A stretch of 64,000 nucleotides of DNA, taken from Endocalyx cinctus. Its lineage: Eukaryota > Ascomycota > Sordariomycetes > Amphisphaeriales > Apiosporaceae. Both the position numbers and the translations under genes were made by a program. The DNA is taken from NCBI GenBank assembly GCA_001600455.1, contig BCKC01000005.1:2108001-2172000 (forward strand). Direction: 5' to 3'. The notes below the pieces were generated by a model that was not told where the DNA came from, searched no databases, and saw only the letters and a list, made by a program, of their open reading frames with translations. Below are positions 1 to 11,846 of this stretch, piece by piece; the stretch's first letter is position 1, and each line of letters opens with the position of its first letter.

Positions 1-1114
1 AGCACACATATTACAAGCTGTAAGTTTCTTGAGCCCCATGTCGGTCAGTGGGGATAAAGATGGGTTGGGGGTTGTTATAGCACTGCCGACTGTTTTGAAC
101 CGAAACTCGTAAACCAAACCTATGATATCTGATAAAGAGAGATTAATGGTTTGCAGGAACTAGATCCATGTTGCTGGCAGGCTGGGTCCGAGAACAAAAA
201 CAAGAAGTCCAAAGGGGAGAGGAGAGGAGACGTCTCACATATGGTTGAAACCATTGTTTGTAGTGTACCTACTGTGCTAATATTAAATATGTATGCAATC
301 TTTTTTTTTTTTTCGGTCGTTTACCGACAATACAATTTTGGGGGCCGAAGAAAAAAAAGTAAGATGAGATGAGAGATGAGTAAGAAGACCAACGAAGATG
401 GGAGGAGGAAGAAAAAAGAATTGTCAATATTTTTTTTTCTCTTCCTATACATATATGAACCAAGCCGTTTAATACAAATTTAGTAAGTTGATAATAAATC
501 GGACCGGGTATTGGCTTGATAGTTTTATTTATTTGATATTGACGTTGATATTGGTATTGGTATTGATATGTTGTTGAAGATATATCCATCCATTAGTATG
601 TCAGCCCAATTAACCATATCTTTCCATCATATTGGGAAGAAAAAGAATTAAACCGATAGATACTCTTTTTTTTTTTTTTTTTTTGGTAGCTTTGGTTACA
701 AGACGGATGAGCGGGGCCACCTAAAATAAAAAGTACGACACATAAGTTAATTGCAACAAATTTTTTAAGAAGCTGCGAAGGCTTTCCTTGTTACCACCTC
801 GTACATATACGGATGGCAATACGTACATAGTACACCCTAAAATTCCTACGTGTATTCCAACTTTGAAGTTATTACCTATTGAATACTAGTGGAAGAAATA
901 AATGTTTCTTGTTTCATTCTACTTCCTAGCTAGATAAAAGCTCTGAAACGACTAGGTACCCCTGGAGCATGTTTCTTTCTCTTGTCTCGTTCTTTTTCTC
1001 CCCCCTCTTCTCTTTTCACCTTCCGAGAAACTCAATATCTGATACCCCTCCATGGGATACCCAGTTGTAGTACTGGATACTATGTAGTATGGATAGTACC
1101 TACGAAGTATGGAT

Positions 1115-1156
1115 GTAATGTTTAATGTGTAATGTGTAATGTGTAGTGTGTAATGT
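1115..1156. repeat. Imperfect tandem repeat, unit about TAATGTG
   Basis: About six imperfect copies of a 7-base unit (TAATGTG/TAGTGTG) lie end to end. It is a simple minisatellite in non-coding DNA with no evident function. Confidence 0.75.
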
Positions 1157-2601
1157 CGGCTTACGGTACAATTTTAACACTTTGACTTCAAATTAACATA
1201 CTCACTTACCTACACTAGTAGGTCGGATTCCTCTTAGTTACGGAAGTTTTTACAATTCTGTACCGTTCACATGAAATTCTCAAATCCCAACAATATGTAT
1301 TAGGAAGGTGTAGAACTTTCTTTATACCGTACATATACTTTGTATGTATATTACCAAAATCTGTCTCATACCCAGTCCGTCGACCGAGGCTTCAGGGTAT
1401 ATGAGGTGACAATTGACAATCCTGGAACAACTCCGAATCATTTCCTTTTAAGGTCGTGGAATCACGTAGGCGTGTGGCCTGATTCAGGCGATCCTGGTGC
1501 CTTAAAAGCTTCTAGAAGGAATCCCGTCCTCACTTATTCATCATGGTTATATACCTATTCTTACTTGCACTACTTTATTTATATACATATTTAGTGTATA
1601 ACCATAGCGCAATGCCTCTTTGGATTTCTTTTTATATAAAACCTCCTTTTCCCCTGCCCCCCACTCGTACGGCCGGACCTGTATGTATCGTATTGTTTTG
1701 GTCTTGGATCGTATACGCTACTCTGAGTGACAGGTATACTAGATACCAGAGATATTTAAAGAAGGAAATAATAAGAGCTCATTACGTGCACACTACAATT
1801 ACGGTATATACTACTATACTACAGTTCCCTTTACCGCCATTCCGAAGACTATGTACCCCGGTTAGCCCTCAAGCTTAATTGCCCAAATACAGCCGATCTT
1901 ATGCAAGCCAAGTGGCGGCGTTGTCCGTTGATATTAGTCGTTCAGAAACCTTTCTGCGTAGTATACGTACATTTCGTTGACGTATCGCGTTTTATACGGC
2001 ATATGGAAATGTATATTTTGTGCACATAACTATATATTCTGTCCTGAGTGCTACGTGAGCTAAGCTAGGTTTGGTTAGGTTAGGTAAGTGTTAAGTGAAT
2101 ATGTAGTGTACGTCGCCGAAAACAGGTCAAGCCTCCTCAGGTTAGATATATTAAGTTCCTAAGCAGATATATGGCCATCTCTGCATGTGCATACATATAC
2201 ATGAAGAGTTATGTATATGTACAGTACTAGGGATGCGTGTGTGTGTGCTTGTATGCGTGCGTGCGCGCACACTATTTCGATCGTGGGTTGAGTGGGGTTA
2301 CAGGACAAACGCAGAGTCAGAAACGGCACAATGTCCTCATTTTACCCCTGCGCTATCACCATAAGCAAGACTCCATCACCTTTCGACAGACTCATAAAAT
2401 CGATCCAGTGGGATGTCGAAACCAATCTTTTTAGACTATTGCGTATACGTATGCTACGCACGGCGAACACGGATCGAGGTAACTCAAACGGCTTCAAGTG
2501 TTTCGCCAACAGTTGAGGGTTCGCATGGCCTTCTATTACACTACTTCGCATTAATTTTACATAATATCAGTAGATAATGATATGTCGGAAAGAAGAACGA
2601 T

Positions 2602-2630
2602 GGGATAGGGATAGGGATAGGGATAGGGAT
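2602..2630. repeat. Hexamer repeat (GGGATA)n
   Basis: Four to five copies of GGGATA, followed by degenerate GGGAT-rich sequence to about 2665. The unit is not the fungal telomere repeat TTAGGG, so this is treated as a microsatellite. Confidence 0.8.
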
Positions 2631-4046
2631 TGGGATAAGAATAAGATGGGATGGGGATGAGATATAGGATTTGACTAAGTATAGGGTTCCCGTAAGGGTA
2701 AGGTAGGCTCGAAACTTGCACAAAAGTAAATTAAATGTGTGAGATTCTAGTCAGGTACCTAAACTAAGTGCCTAACTTCTTAGGATTTTTACCTTATTCT
2801 GTACGTATACACGTAAATACAGAAATAGGAAATAGACAAGAGAAAAACTGACAGATACTTAGCTGGATAATCCAGGGATTTTTACGTATAGGTTACGTTA
2901 GATTGATTTTTTTTTTTTNTTTTCCTTTTTTTTTTTTCCCCCTTCTCCTCAAACTCGTCAAAACTTATTCAACTCCCCAAGGAGATATTTCATTACTTAT
3001 TCAAGTTAGAAGATAAATCCATTAGAAAAGAAAGGAATAAAAAACATTAGCTTACTTGTACTGCATATAAATATTAGTGTTTACTGCAGTATCAGAAGGA
3101 GATCCCTAGAACCCTGTCAAAGGCCCTTTAAATGTCTTTTATGCCCCGCTTCGACGATGTTAAACCGAGAAGAAAAGAATTAGAGGGGTAATTTAAAGAA
3201 GAAGAAAAAAAAAATGGAAGAAAAATTCAAACCATCCCACTTTACCCCTCCACTCCACTCTGTCCTGTATCTCTCTGTATCTCTCTGTCTTTTCTCTTAC
3301 TCTTACTCTCTTGTACGGAGTACTTCTCTTGTCAACCAACCCTGAACCTGACCAGGACCAAAAATCCCCTACGCTACCTACCTCTCCTTTACCTGTAATG
3401 TAATAGTATAGTTGATTTTTTTTTTTTTATTATTATTTGTCTTGCTTTTTTTATTTTTTTTTTCTTTCCTATTCCTCGTGTTCCGCTATAATATCTAATA
3501 TTTAATATTTAATATTTATTTTATTTATTATTTTATTTTTATAATTAGATAACACCCCCCCTTGCAATCTCTCTCTCTCTCTCTTCTTATTGTACATAGT
3601 AGTGTATCCCAATACGCAAGACCTGCAGTTTTGTTTAGACAGATTCTAAAAGTACCTTCCAATCTTCCTGATCTTACACACCTGCTACTTTGTCCTAACT
3701 CCCTTACTACCTTTAATACCCTTACGCCCTGTTACCGGGTACCTGTGCGTTGTTCCGCGTGCGGTCAAGTTTGAGGTCGCCTTGTCCATATTGTCTGCCT
3801 ACTTACTTGTTACTCGTATGTACCTTGACATTCTTCTTCGTCTCATCTACCTTACCTGTCTGCCTGTCTGACTACTTTGACGGTTTTGCCTGGTACCCTG
3901 GTTGCCACACCACTCACACACCCTTACAGACACACCCCAGCTCGAAAATTTTCCTTTTTTTTTTTTTTCTTCTTGCCTCTCTCGGATACAGATATCATCG
4001 ACCGCGCATTCCCTCGCGCTTTCCCCCCCTCCTTTCTTCCTCAATA

Positions 4047-5279
4047 ATGAGTGACCCATCTTCCTCTACTACTCCTGCTGCCAATTCCTCTCAGCTAGGA
4101 AATACGACTACTATCAGTACCGATGCCTCGCGACGAGAGCCCACCACCTCCTCCTCCCGTCCCGCCCAACTCGCCGGTGAATCGATAGATACCATGTCTA
4201 CCGACGAGAAAGAGAAGCTTCAGGTAGCCAAGAAGCTCGTCATTGACTCCCTTCGATATGTCCCCGATTTCCCCATCCCCGGCATAAAATTTATCGATAT
4301 CCTCCCCATATTTCAGAACCCGACCGCTTTCGGCTCCCTGCTCGACGTCTTGGTCCTCCTTATCCGCGAGCGCTACGGCAGTCAGATCCCAGATGTCATT
4401 GTGGGTCTGGAAGCTCGTGGTTTCCTCTTCGGGCCCTCTCTTGCATTGCGGCTCAACCGTCCCTTCGTACCTGTTCGAAAAAAGGGCAAGATGCCGGGCC
4501 TTTGCAGAACCGTAGAATACAAAAAAGAGTACGGCAAGGATGAGTTCCAGGTGCAGCTGGACGCTATCAAGCCTGGACAGCAAGTTCTGGTCGTTGACGA
4601 CATTATTGCCACTGGTAAGTGAAACCGTCCCTTTTCCCCAATACCATTGATTTGAGCATTGCATTTCGTTTTCCCGGCGAGGCCCTTGGTAGGAACTAGT
4701 TGCAGATGATTTTGGTTGGCATTCCTCTTGACTTTTTTTTTTTATTAAAAATATATATATATATAAAATACCCACTATCCTATATCTCGAATTTTATCTA
4801 CAACCAGGGAGTAAGGAAGATATAATTTCTCTCCAGTATTTTCGCATAGCTTCAAAGTTGTCGCAATGCTTAAGGCTACGGATAGACCGGCTTGTCTCCT
4901 GAGTGAATTCCAGCAAGACACCCCGGAGACCGCAGTCATCGAACAGGCCCAATGGTACTGTCGATCACATCCGGCACGGAGGAAACGTAGCTCCGTACCC
5001 GCCGTCCACGTTGATGGAGTTGAGAAACCATCATGAAGACTGGCCCATTGTTTGGTTATTTCACAGTACTTCTGACGCACTGTTTCACATGGTGGCCTTG
5101 TGCCCTGGACTGACTCCCTATCAGGAGGAACCGCTGCTGCTGCAGGACAGCTGGTTGAACAATCCGAGGCGAGTGTGATGGGATATCTATTCATGATTGA
5201 GATCACAAATCTCAAAGGCACCAAGCTTCTCGGCGATAAACCCATCATCACCCTCGTGGAGCACGACGAAGAGGAGTAA
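4047..5279 (+). CDS. apt1: Adenine phosphoribosyltransferase
   Basis: Purine salvage enzyme converting adenine plus PRPP to AMP in the cytosol. The exons are 4047-4614 and 5125-5279, giving 240 residues. The first exon carries the APRT core ([24 protein letters not shown]) and ends inside the PRPP-binding loop VVDDIIATG. The second exon resumes exactly there with [13 protein letters not shown] and ends in HDEEE. The start at 4047 is the first ATG in the frame; a second ATG at 4194 would give a protein closer to the usual length of about 185-190 residues and remove a Ser/Thr-rich extension, so two starts are possible. The joining intron of 510 bp is far longer than any other in the window and contains an AT microsatellite. 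No conserved APRT segment is missing, so no hidden exon is needed. The family call is very safe. Confidence 0.93.
4744..4768. repeat. A/T-rich run and (AT)n inside the APRT intron
   Basis: A short poly-A/T and (AT)n tract lies within the 510-bp intron of the adenine phosphoribosyltransferase gene. It accounts for part of the unusual intron length. Confidence 0.7.
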
Positions 5280-7483
5280 AGCTTCTCACCCTCAAAACAC
5301 CACACATCCTTGGTTCCGTATATCTCTTGCCACCGCACATAAGACGGACGTAATACTACAAGAAAAAGGCCCTTCCAATTTAAGTTTGGAACATTTGCCG
5401 GGTTACTTCCCTTGATATCCTAGTCAAGGGAATAGAGGTATTGGACACAAGATTAGCCCGGCGGTTGCATTAATTCGGCGTCAAAAGGAGGCCATAATAT
5501 AAAGTGATGGATGTTTTTTTATGTTGATGTCTCGATTTTTGCACCATGAGCGGTTTACGTTACATAGAGAGATGCACTTACTACCTCGACCTAATATCGG
5601 ATTATCTTCTTATTCGGAGTACACGCAGGTCCTTTTTTCCCCCTCTTCCTTTTCTTATTCTTCCTCGTATAGCTAAAAGGAGAGCAGTATTAGAAGGGTG
5701 TATCATAAAATGAAACACAAAAAAAATAGATCTAATTTACCCAATCATCACTTTCTCTTGTGAAACAAGTACCTAACTACTACTTGCGGTGCTGTGAAAA
5801 TAACGAGTATTTCCACTCGACGTAGACATCGAATAGCTACATAAGTGGTATCTCTTAAATACTATCGTCAAATATTTGCTAAGCAATGAATATCATGAAA
5901 CTTAAAACCCCACTTTCCTTCTTTTACACTTACCGAAAGCAACTTGGGGATAGAGATATACATGGTTAAGACAAAATTTCCTATTTCAAAACACAACAAG
6001 ATATATATACCAGGCTATCTGGGGACCCGGTGATGATGAAAAACACGTTGGGGTGACTAAGCAGTGAATGTCAACGAGTGTATCATCTATCATCTAACCG
6101 TGGATTCTACAGCTTGTACGGACGAACACGAATTAATAAGAGTACCTGTGCTGGTACAAGAAGTAAGGTCATATACGGCTTATCTCCACGAAATAGACGT
6201 ACGTAGAAGCACTTCCGCTAAAGCCCTTCACACCTCCTAATCTGTGACCGCTAAGCAAGCAAGCTCAGCTATCTGGCAATCTCCTCTTTTATAGAAATCG
6301 TGATTTTCTGAATGTATAACGTACTATGGTAGTAAAGTTTTTGCTATATAAGGGACAAGGTTTTCGACATTGAGCAATTTTTAAAACCTTTGTTTTCCTC
6401 GAGTGTTTGAGCTCCCACGAGGTAATTATTCGCATCAAGAATGTCCGTCTCTCTTGATGAATGACCACATCGAGGTAACTTATAGGAACGAGGGCATATA
6501 TACCAAGATATGATTGACAATACCTTCTTGATGGTTGGGACTAGAGACGGTGAGGTGTCTACAAGGTGACTGACTAATGGATGGTAGATAAATCACGTTT
6601 CGTTTTGTTTGTGGGTGGAATATAGTGAAACTAAACTTCTGTGTGGAAGGGGCAAACAAGTCCCACTGGGAACGTTGGAAATAAATAGTTGAGCAAAGGG
6701 TGGTACTATTAGGACACAAGTGCCTCACGAAATACAAACATCTAATTAAACTTAGGAATCATATAAGAGTCGTTAAGAAACACGTCACAATACTATCTAG
6801 AGAAAAAATACGTTTATAGGTGCATGAGAATCTATTAGCTATTAAGAGAATGCCGTTGATGGACGCTGCGCTAAGGCCCTAGGTGGCCGAAGACGCAATG
6901 AACCTTCGGCAGGAAGGCGAAGGAGCCATGTGAAGACGCGACACCCAATGCCCAGACAGCAAAACCAAGCGACGCCGAAACCGACGACGCGTGGCTGAGG
7001 ACCTAAGGTACATTTTTAAAGGGTGTTGCTTCGCCTATTTGGAATTTCCTCGTATTCACTAGGCATCTTTTTTTGTTTGTTGTATTCTGATCCACATCAA
7101 CCAAACGACTGTTCTTTCGGAAGGGGTATACTGGGTATCAGTAGCAAAGGAAAAACAAGAGAACGGAAAGGAGACAAAAATCAAACGCAATTCTCCACGC
7201 AATTCGTCAGACAAGACATGCAAAATAATTTATATCACCCCATGCCATCGACCAGCTAGCCCACCGAATTATGAGCCGTGTGGCTGCACCAGGGACCGCC
7301 GGAAGAGCAAGGAGGTGGGGGTATCAGTTCAGAACCAATCTTGGTAGGGTATCTTGAAAGCAGATCCGTTCCCGACCAAACCCAACAAGGTGGCGACTCT
7401 TTAGGAAAAACATCATGACGTGACCAAAGACCTTTGGAATCTTTGCTAGTATAGCGCCATCAGGTGCCAGAGCTATCCATCCT
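5280..7483. other. Intergenic region between APRT and the PH-domain gene
   Basis: The two genes converge here. The spacer is AT-rich with no credible open frame. One compact GC-rich block at about 6846-7012 stands out and is discussed in the findings. The last 200 bases before 7483 are probably the 3' untranslated region of the PH-domain gene. Confidence 0.6.
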
Positions 7484-9248
7484 CTAAGCGGCGGCAGTGA
7501 CGGGAGCGGCAGCAGCGACAGCGGGGGCCTCAACCTTGGTCTCCTCGACGGCAGGGGCGGCCTCCTCGGGCTTAGCCTCCTCCTCCTTGACGGGCTCAAC
7601 AGCCTCGGCGGGGGTCTCCTCGGTCTTGGCCTCCTCAGCGGGCTTCTCGACAGGCTTCTCGGCCTTACCCTTACCCTTAACGGTTTGGCGGAGCTTGGAG
7701 AAGAAAGGAGGAGACTTAACCTTCTCACCCTCCTCGTCCGAGGTGGGGGCAGACTTGTCCTTCTTGCCGAAGGCGAAAGGAAGGGAAGACTTGCGCTTGT
7801 CGCTCTTCATCTCCTTCTTGGGCTCACCGTTGGTGGCGGGAGCGGCCTCGGTTGTCTCAGTGGGCACGGTAGCGGGAGAGGCAACCTCGGCAGAGAGAGG
7901 CTCAGTGGTCTCGACAGCGGGGATCACGGGAGCGGTCTCAGTGACCTCAGCGGCGGGGGTCTCCTCAGTAGCGGCAACAGGCTCGACCTTCTTCTTGCCG
8001 AAAGAAAGACCACCGAAGATGCTGTACAATGTTAGCGTGATGTGAATAGAGGGACCAATAGGACAGTACATACCTGGCGCGCTTGGAAGGAGCAGGCTTG
8101 GTCTCCTCCTTCTTGGGCTCCTCCTTGGTCTCCTCAACCGCGGCGGGAGTCTCAGCAGCAGCTTCGGCCTCAGCAGCGGGGGCCTCGGGGGTAGCCTCAG
8201 GAGCGGCCTCAGCGGCGGGCTCAGCGGTCTCCTCAGTAGTCTCGGGGACAGGGGTCTCCTCCTTCTTAGGTTCCTCCTTCTTGCCGAGCAGACCACCGAA
8301 GATGGAAGCTCGCTTCTTGCTGGAGGAGCGGGCCTTGGGCTCCTTCTTCTCCTCCTCCTTCTTCTCTTCCTTGGCCTCCTCCTTAGCGGGCTCAGCAGCC
8401 TCAGCGGGGGTCTCTTCAGTCTTGGCCTCCTCAGCAGGCTCGGCGGCCTTCTCCTCCTTCTTAGCAGGGGGAGCAGGCTTGAAGCTCTCAAGAGTCTTCT
8501 TGTAGGTCTCGGACTCGGTGACGGTGGTGGCAAGCTCCTTAGCCTCGGCAATCTTGAGCTTGAGCTGCTCAACCCAGTTGTCACGGTCGGCAGTGGTGGG
8601 AGCCTTGAAAGTGTGCTTCTGACCCTTGGCGGTGAAAGTGAACTTGTGGGTACCGTCGGTGGTGGGTTCGGAAGCCTCAGCCTAAAGCGGATTGGGTTAG
8701 TTTGATGATTGCTAATTTGACACCGGGAGTTCTAGTAGACGTACAAGCTGGATGGCACCGGCGGGTGCGGTCTTGTCAGACTCCTTGCCGTAGAAGAGAA
8801 GACCCTTTCCGGTCTCGGTAGCCCACGAAGCGACGTGCTGGGCAACATCGGCAACCTTCTCGTTCTTCAGGTAGGCGGCAAGCTTCTCCTTCTCAAGAGC
8901 ATCAGCTCCGAACCAGAAGTGCTGCTTCGAGTACATCAAGTTCCTTTCACCATGTTAATATTGACTTATTTCCCCAGCTCTTCGATTGGCATGTACTACT
9001 TACTTGGGGAAGTTGGCGGGGGCACCCTTGTGCTCCAAGTTTCCGGCCTCGATCGGGGTAACCTCCTCCTTCTTAGCCTCCTCTGCCGGGGCAGCGGGGG
9101 TCTCCTCAGTCTTAGCCTCAGCAGCCTCGGTAGCGGGCTCAGCGGCGGGAGTCTCGGCGGGGGCAGCCTCAACGGGAGCAGCCTCGACGGCGGGCTCAGC
9201 AACAGCAGGGGTGGTCTCAGGGACCTCAGCGGGCTTAACGTCGGCCAT
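7484..9248 (-). CDS. PH-domain protein with repetitive disordered tail (Meu6-like)
   Basis: Exons on the minus strand are 9248-9004, 8943-8745, 8681-8074 and 8021-7484, giving 529 residues; all junctions are GT-AG with 52-63 bp introns. Residues 1-80 are Ala/Pro/Glu-rich. Residues about 80-195 look like a pleckstrin homology domain (SKQHFWFGADALEK, KGLLFYGKE, HKFTFTAKGQKHTFKAPT, ADRDNWVEQL). This fits the fungal family that includes fission yeast Meu6. The rest is low complexity, alternating TEETPA and KEE blocks, with a repeated basic motif SKKRASIFGGLLGKK (near residue 272) and SKRASIFGGLSFGKKK (near 350), and a looser LPFAFGKKDK (near 437). PH domains of this type bind lipids or proteins; the actual partner cannot be read here. 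Codon use is strongly C/G-ending, suggesting high expression. The exon structure is well supported and the function is not. Confidence 0.85.
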
Positions 9249-9848
9249 TTTATCTAGGTTTTAAGGTTGGAAGGGTATTAGGGGAAACAAAAGTTTGGGG
9301 TATCAAATATGGGTATCTTTAACAGAAAAAAGAAAAAAAGAAATTAATAGGAAGCAAATAGCAGAGTGATGAATCTACTAAGCGCAATATTACAACTGAA
9401 CTATTCGTCGTGTATCGTAAGATTTATTAAGAATGAGGATGAAACTTGAGGATGAAAACCTATGTTTTTCCTTTTTTTTGTGTGGCAAATACAACAGTTC
9501 TGGAAGAAGGAGGGAGGAAAAAACAAATGGAATGACAGAAGCTTCTACCGACCTTATTTATTTGTCTAATCGACCATATAATTTTAATGAGAGAAAGAAA
9601 AAAATAGGAGGGAGATAATAAGGAGTACAACTTTGACAAGGGTTGCATGTAGAGTAGCAACCTATGGAGCACACTACTCTAAAATGAGCAGGGGCTATCT
9701 ACCAGAGTGGATACATGCCAAGATTGTAAATATGGATCGCATGGGTCGTCTTGTTTAAAAGTTGAAAACCTTTTGGTTTATGTATATATACCGTATATAC
9801 CATATATATCTACAAGTATTATATATCATACTGTAATAATAAATAAAT

Positions 9849-9867
9849 TTTATTATTATTATTATTA
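9849..9867. repeat. (ATT)n microsatellite
   Basis: About six copies of TTA/ATT in non-coding DNA. Confidence 0.8.
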
Positions 9868-10251
9868 CTTCCCTTATTATACTAAGTAATAAGTAATTCA
9901 TACCCTTATTTACACTACTAATTGTACCTAATTACCTAGGTAAGTACCTAGTAAGTCAATAAGGGTACGGTACCACGCACTGCTGAATTCCACTATCTAC
10001 ACTACTAAAAAAGTTATACCACGTTCACTACAGTGTATAATACAGTAGTATCGTACCTAGGTAGTAGGTAGTAATAGACTACTTGTACAAGTACACCATA
10101 TTTGTAGTACATTAGAGCCATCCCATATATTATTAGTTAAGGGATAGATCTACGTCTCGTAATGTTATTCTCTTCGTTGTCTTCTGTTTATTATGCTTCC
10201 ACCATATATGAAATAGTTTATCGTATTGATATGTATATACGTATACGGAGC

Positions 10252-10254
<3 letters not shown>

Positions 10255-10291
<37 letters not shown>
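10255..10291. repeat. (TA)n microsatellite
   Basis: An uninterrupted run of about eighteen TA dinucleotides in the gene-poor region. It is likely to be length-variable between strains. Confidence 0.95.
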
Positions 10292-10293
<2 letters not shown>

Positions 10294-10350
10294 CATTATT
10301 TATTCTTGATTCCCTATCATCAATAGTTTAGCGTTCTAGTATCTTCCTTT

Positions 10351-10370
10351 TGGTCCCCTTTGGTCCCCTT
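10351..10370. repeat. 10-bp tandem duplication
   Basis: The unit TGGTCCCCTT occurs twice, perfectly and directly adjacent. Confidence 0.9.
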
Positions 10371-11824
10371 ACAACATCTTTATCTTCACTACAGAACCCC
10401 TAATTTTTTTTGGTTGCGTGTGGATCGATATGGCATGATAAATTGTATATGGCAAACGAGGTAAACAAGGGTATTAATCAATAATATGTAAATAACCGCT
10501 TGTATTTGAAACCTGGACACCTTGCCGCATTGTTGCTCGGCCACCTTGCCCGTATTGGCCTGTGCTTTCGTTGAAATTTTGGAAATGAAAGTGTTGCCAT
10601 AGCTCGTTCACGAAATTACAACGTCGTTTAGTATGCACCAGACTCTTGAAAGAAGATGGTCGAGAACCAGGGTGGCAATCATCCAACCCTTTTTCCGTTT
10701 TATTACTGGATAATCACCGATCACTTACTTTACCGCCATCGGGAGATCTGCTGCTATGCTAAAGAGAAAGAAGGTTGGTCTTCATTTTACTTGCTTCTTC
10801 TCTGCTTCTTTATTTCTTACACTACAAATTATGCTAGTCAATGTCTTTTTTTTTTCTTATATATCCATACACCGTACCGATGATACACAGTAAGTTAAAT
10901 TTTCAAGAAGTATGTAAGTCAAGTAAAGCAGTCTTTTCCTATTTCCAGTTATGTGAATAATTCCAATACCTACATAGTCTACGCTAGCATGGTATCAAAA
11001 AAAAAAAAAAACGTGTCGAGCTACTCAGTTCTAATTTATTTTGAGTACACCTACGTATATCAATAAAAGGATAAATTGAAAGACTATACTAGAAAAAATT
11101 ATAGCGAGAGTAAAATAGGGCAAGAAATACAGAAAAAGGAAGAGATTGACAGAAATAAACGAACAGTACAGGTTTTACTGCTTCTCTGTTCGTTTGTTCG
11201 CTTTTAGTCTACTCACAGTCGGAAAAAAAAAAGTGTATTATTACCGTTGAGATGATAGACCAAATAGAACAACCATCACATAACATACTATGTATGTACT
11301 ATGTAAGCATAAGATAAGTACTTGGTATGGATATAATGTAGTTGATGGGTCACGAATACCACACAAGACAATATCATCTGCTCATCTTGCCATACAAGGT
11401 TGCTGCACAGGATACGCCATCCAATTACGTGGTACTATCAAGAAGATGGCCTGCGTACTACCCGCGAGTGTGGGCTATTTCAATCTGCATTTCTCGCTGC
11501 AACTGACGGTCATAGGGTCAAGGTATTTTTGAACTGTATCAAATATGGACGACGAATCAATATAATTGGGTAATAACTCGGATGAATTATGGGGTGGTCA
11601 GCAAGTCTAGTGCTTTATACGGTAAAGGCGTAAAGTTGAATATTGAAGTACCGACATTGAAAGTCTTTTTTTTACAAGGGGCTGCCGGGATACAGATTAG
11701 GAGATAGTTTATATCACAAAGTGATACTGTATCTATATGTACCAATCTGCAGCAAAAAAAAAAAACTTGTAAAATAAATTTGCATACGCATCACATATAC
11801 GCATAAGGGGGGGGAAAGACGAAG

Positions 11825-11846
11825 AAAAAAAAAAAAAAAAAAAAAA
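11825..11846. repeat. Poly-A run
   Basis: About 20 consecutive A residues in non-coding DNA; another run of similar length lies at about 12112-12131. Neither is preceded by a recognisable retroposed gene. Confidence 0.85.

Larger units (their letters stand above)
1..4046. other. AT-rich gene-free region upstream of the APRT gene
   Basis: No open frame here looks like a conserved protein; the longest are about 110 codons, AT-biased and overlap on both strands. It holds many T runs (for example 301-314, 667-684), one undetermined base at 2919 inside a T run, simple repeats listed separately, and a pyrimidine-rich stretch from about 3560 to 4046 that probably contains the promoter and 5' leader of the downstream gene. 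No transposase, reverse transcriptase, tRNA or rRNA is recognisable. Confidence 0.7.

Noticed and set aside
2602..2630. Telomere-like G-rich hexamer repeat
   Set aside because: The unit is GGGATA rather than TTAGGG and the array is short, so it is a microsatellite.
3750..4046. In-frame upstream extension of the APRT gene with a hydrophobic segment
   Set aside because: The extension would begin with TTG; the first ATG in this frame is at 4047, and the upstream part is CT-rich leader sequence.
7497..8505. Long plus-strand open frames rich in Ala, Ser and Gly
   Set aside because: They are antisense to the low-complexity tail of the PH-domain gene, whose spliced product contains a recognisable domain; GC-rich repeats keep all frames open.
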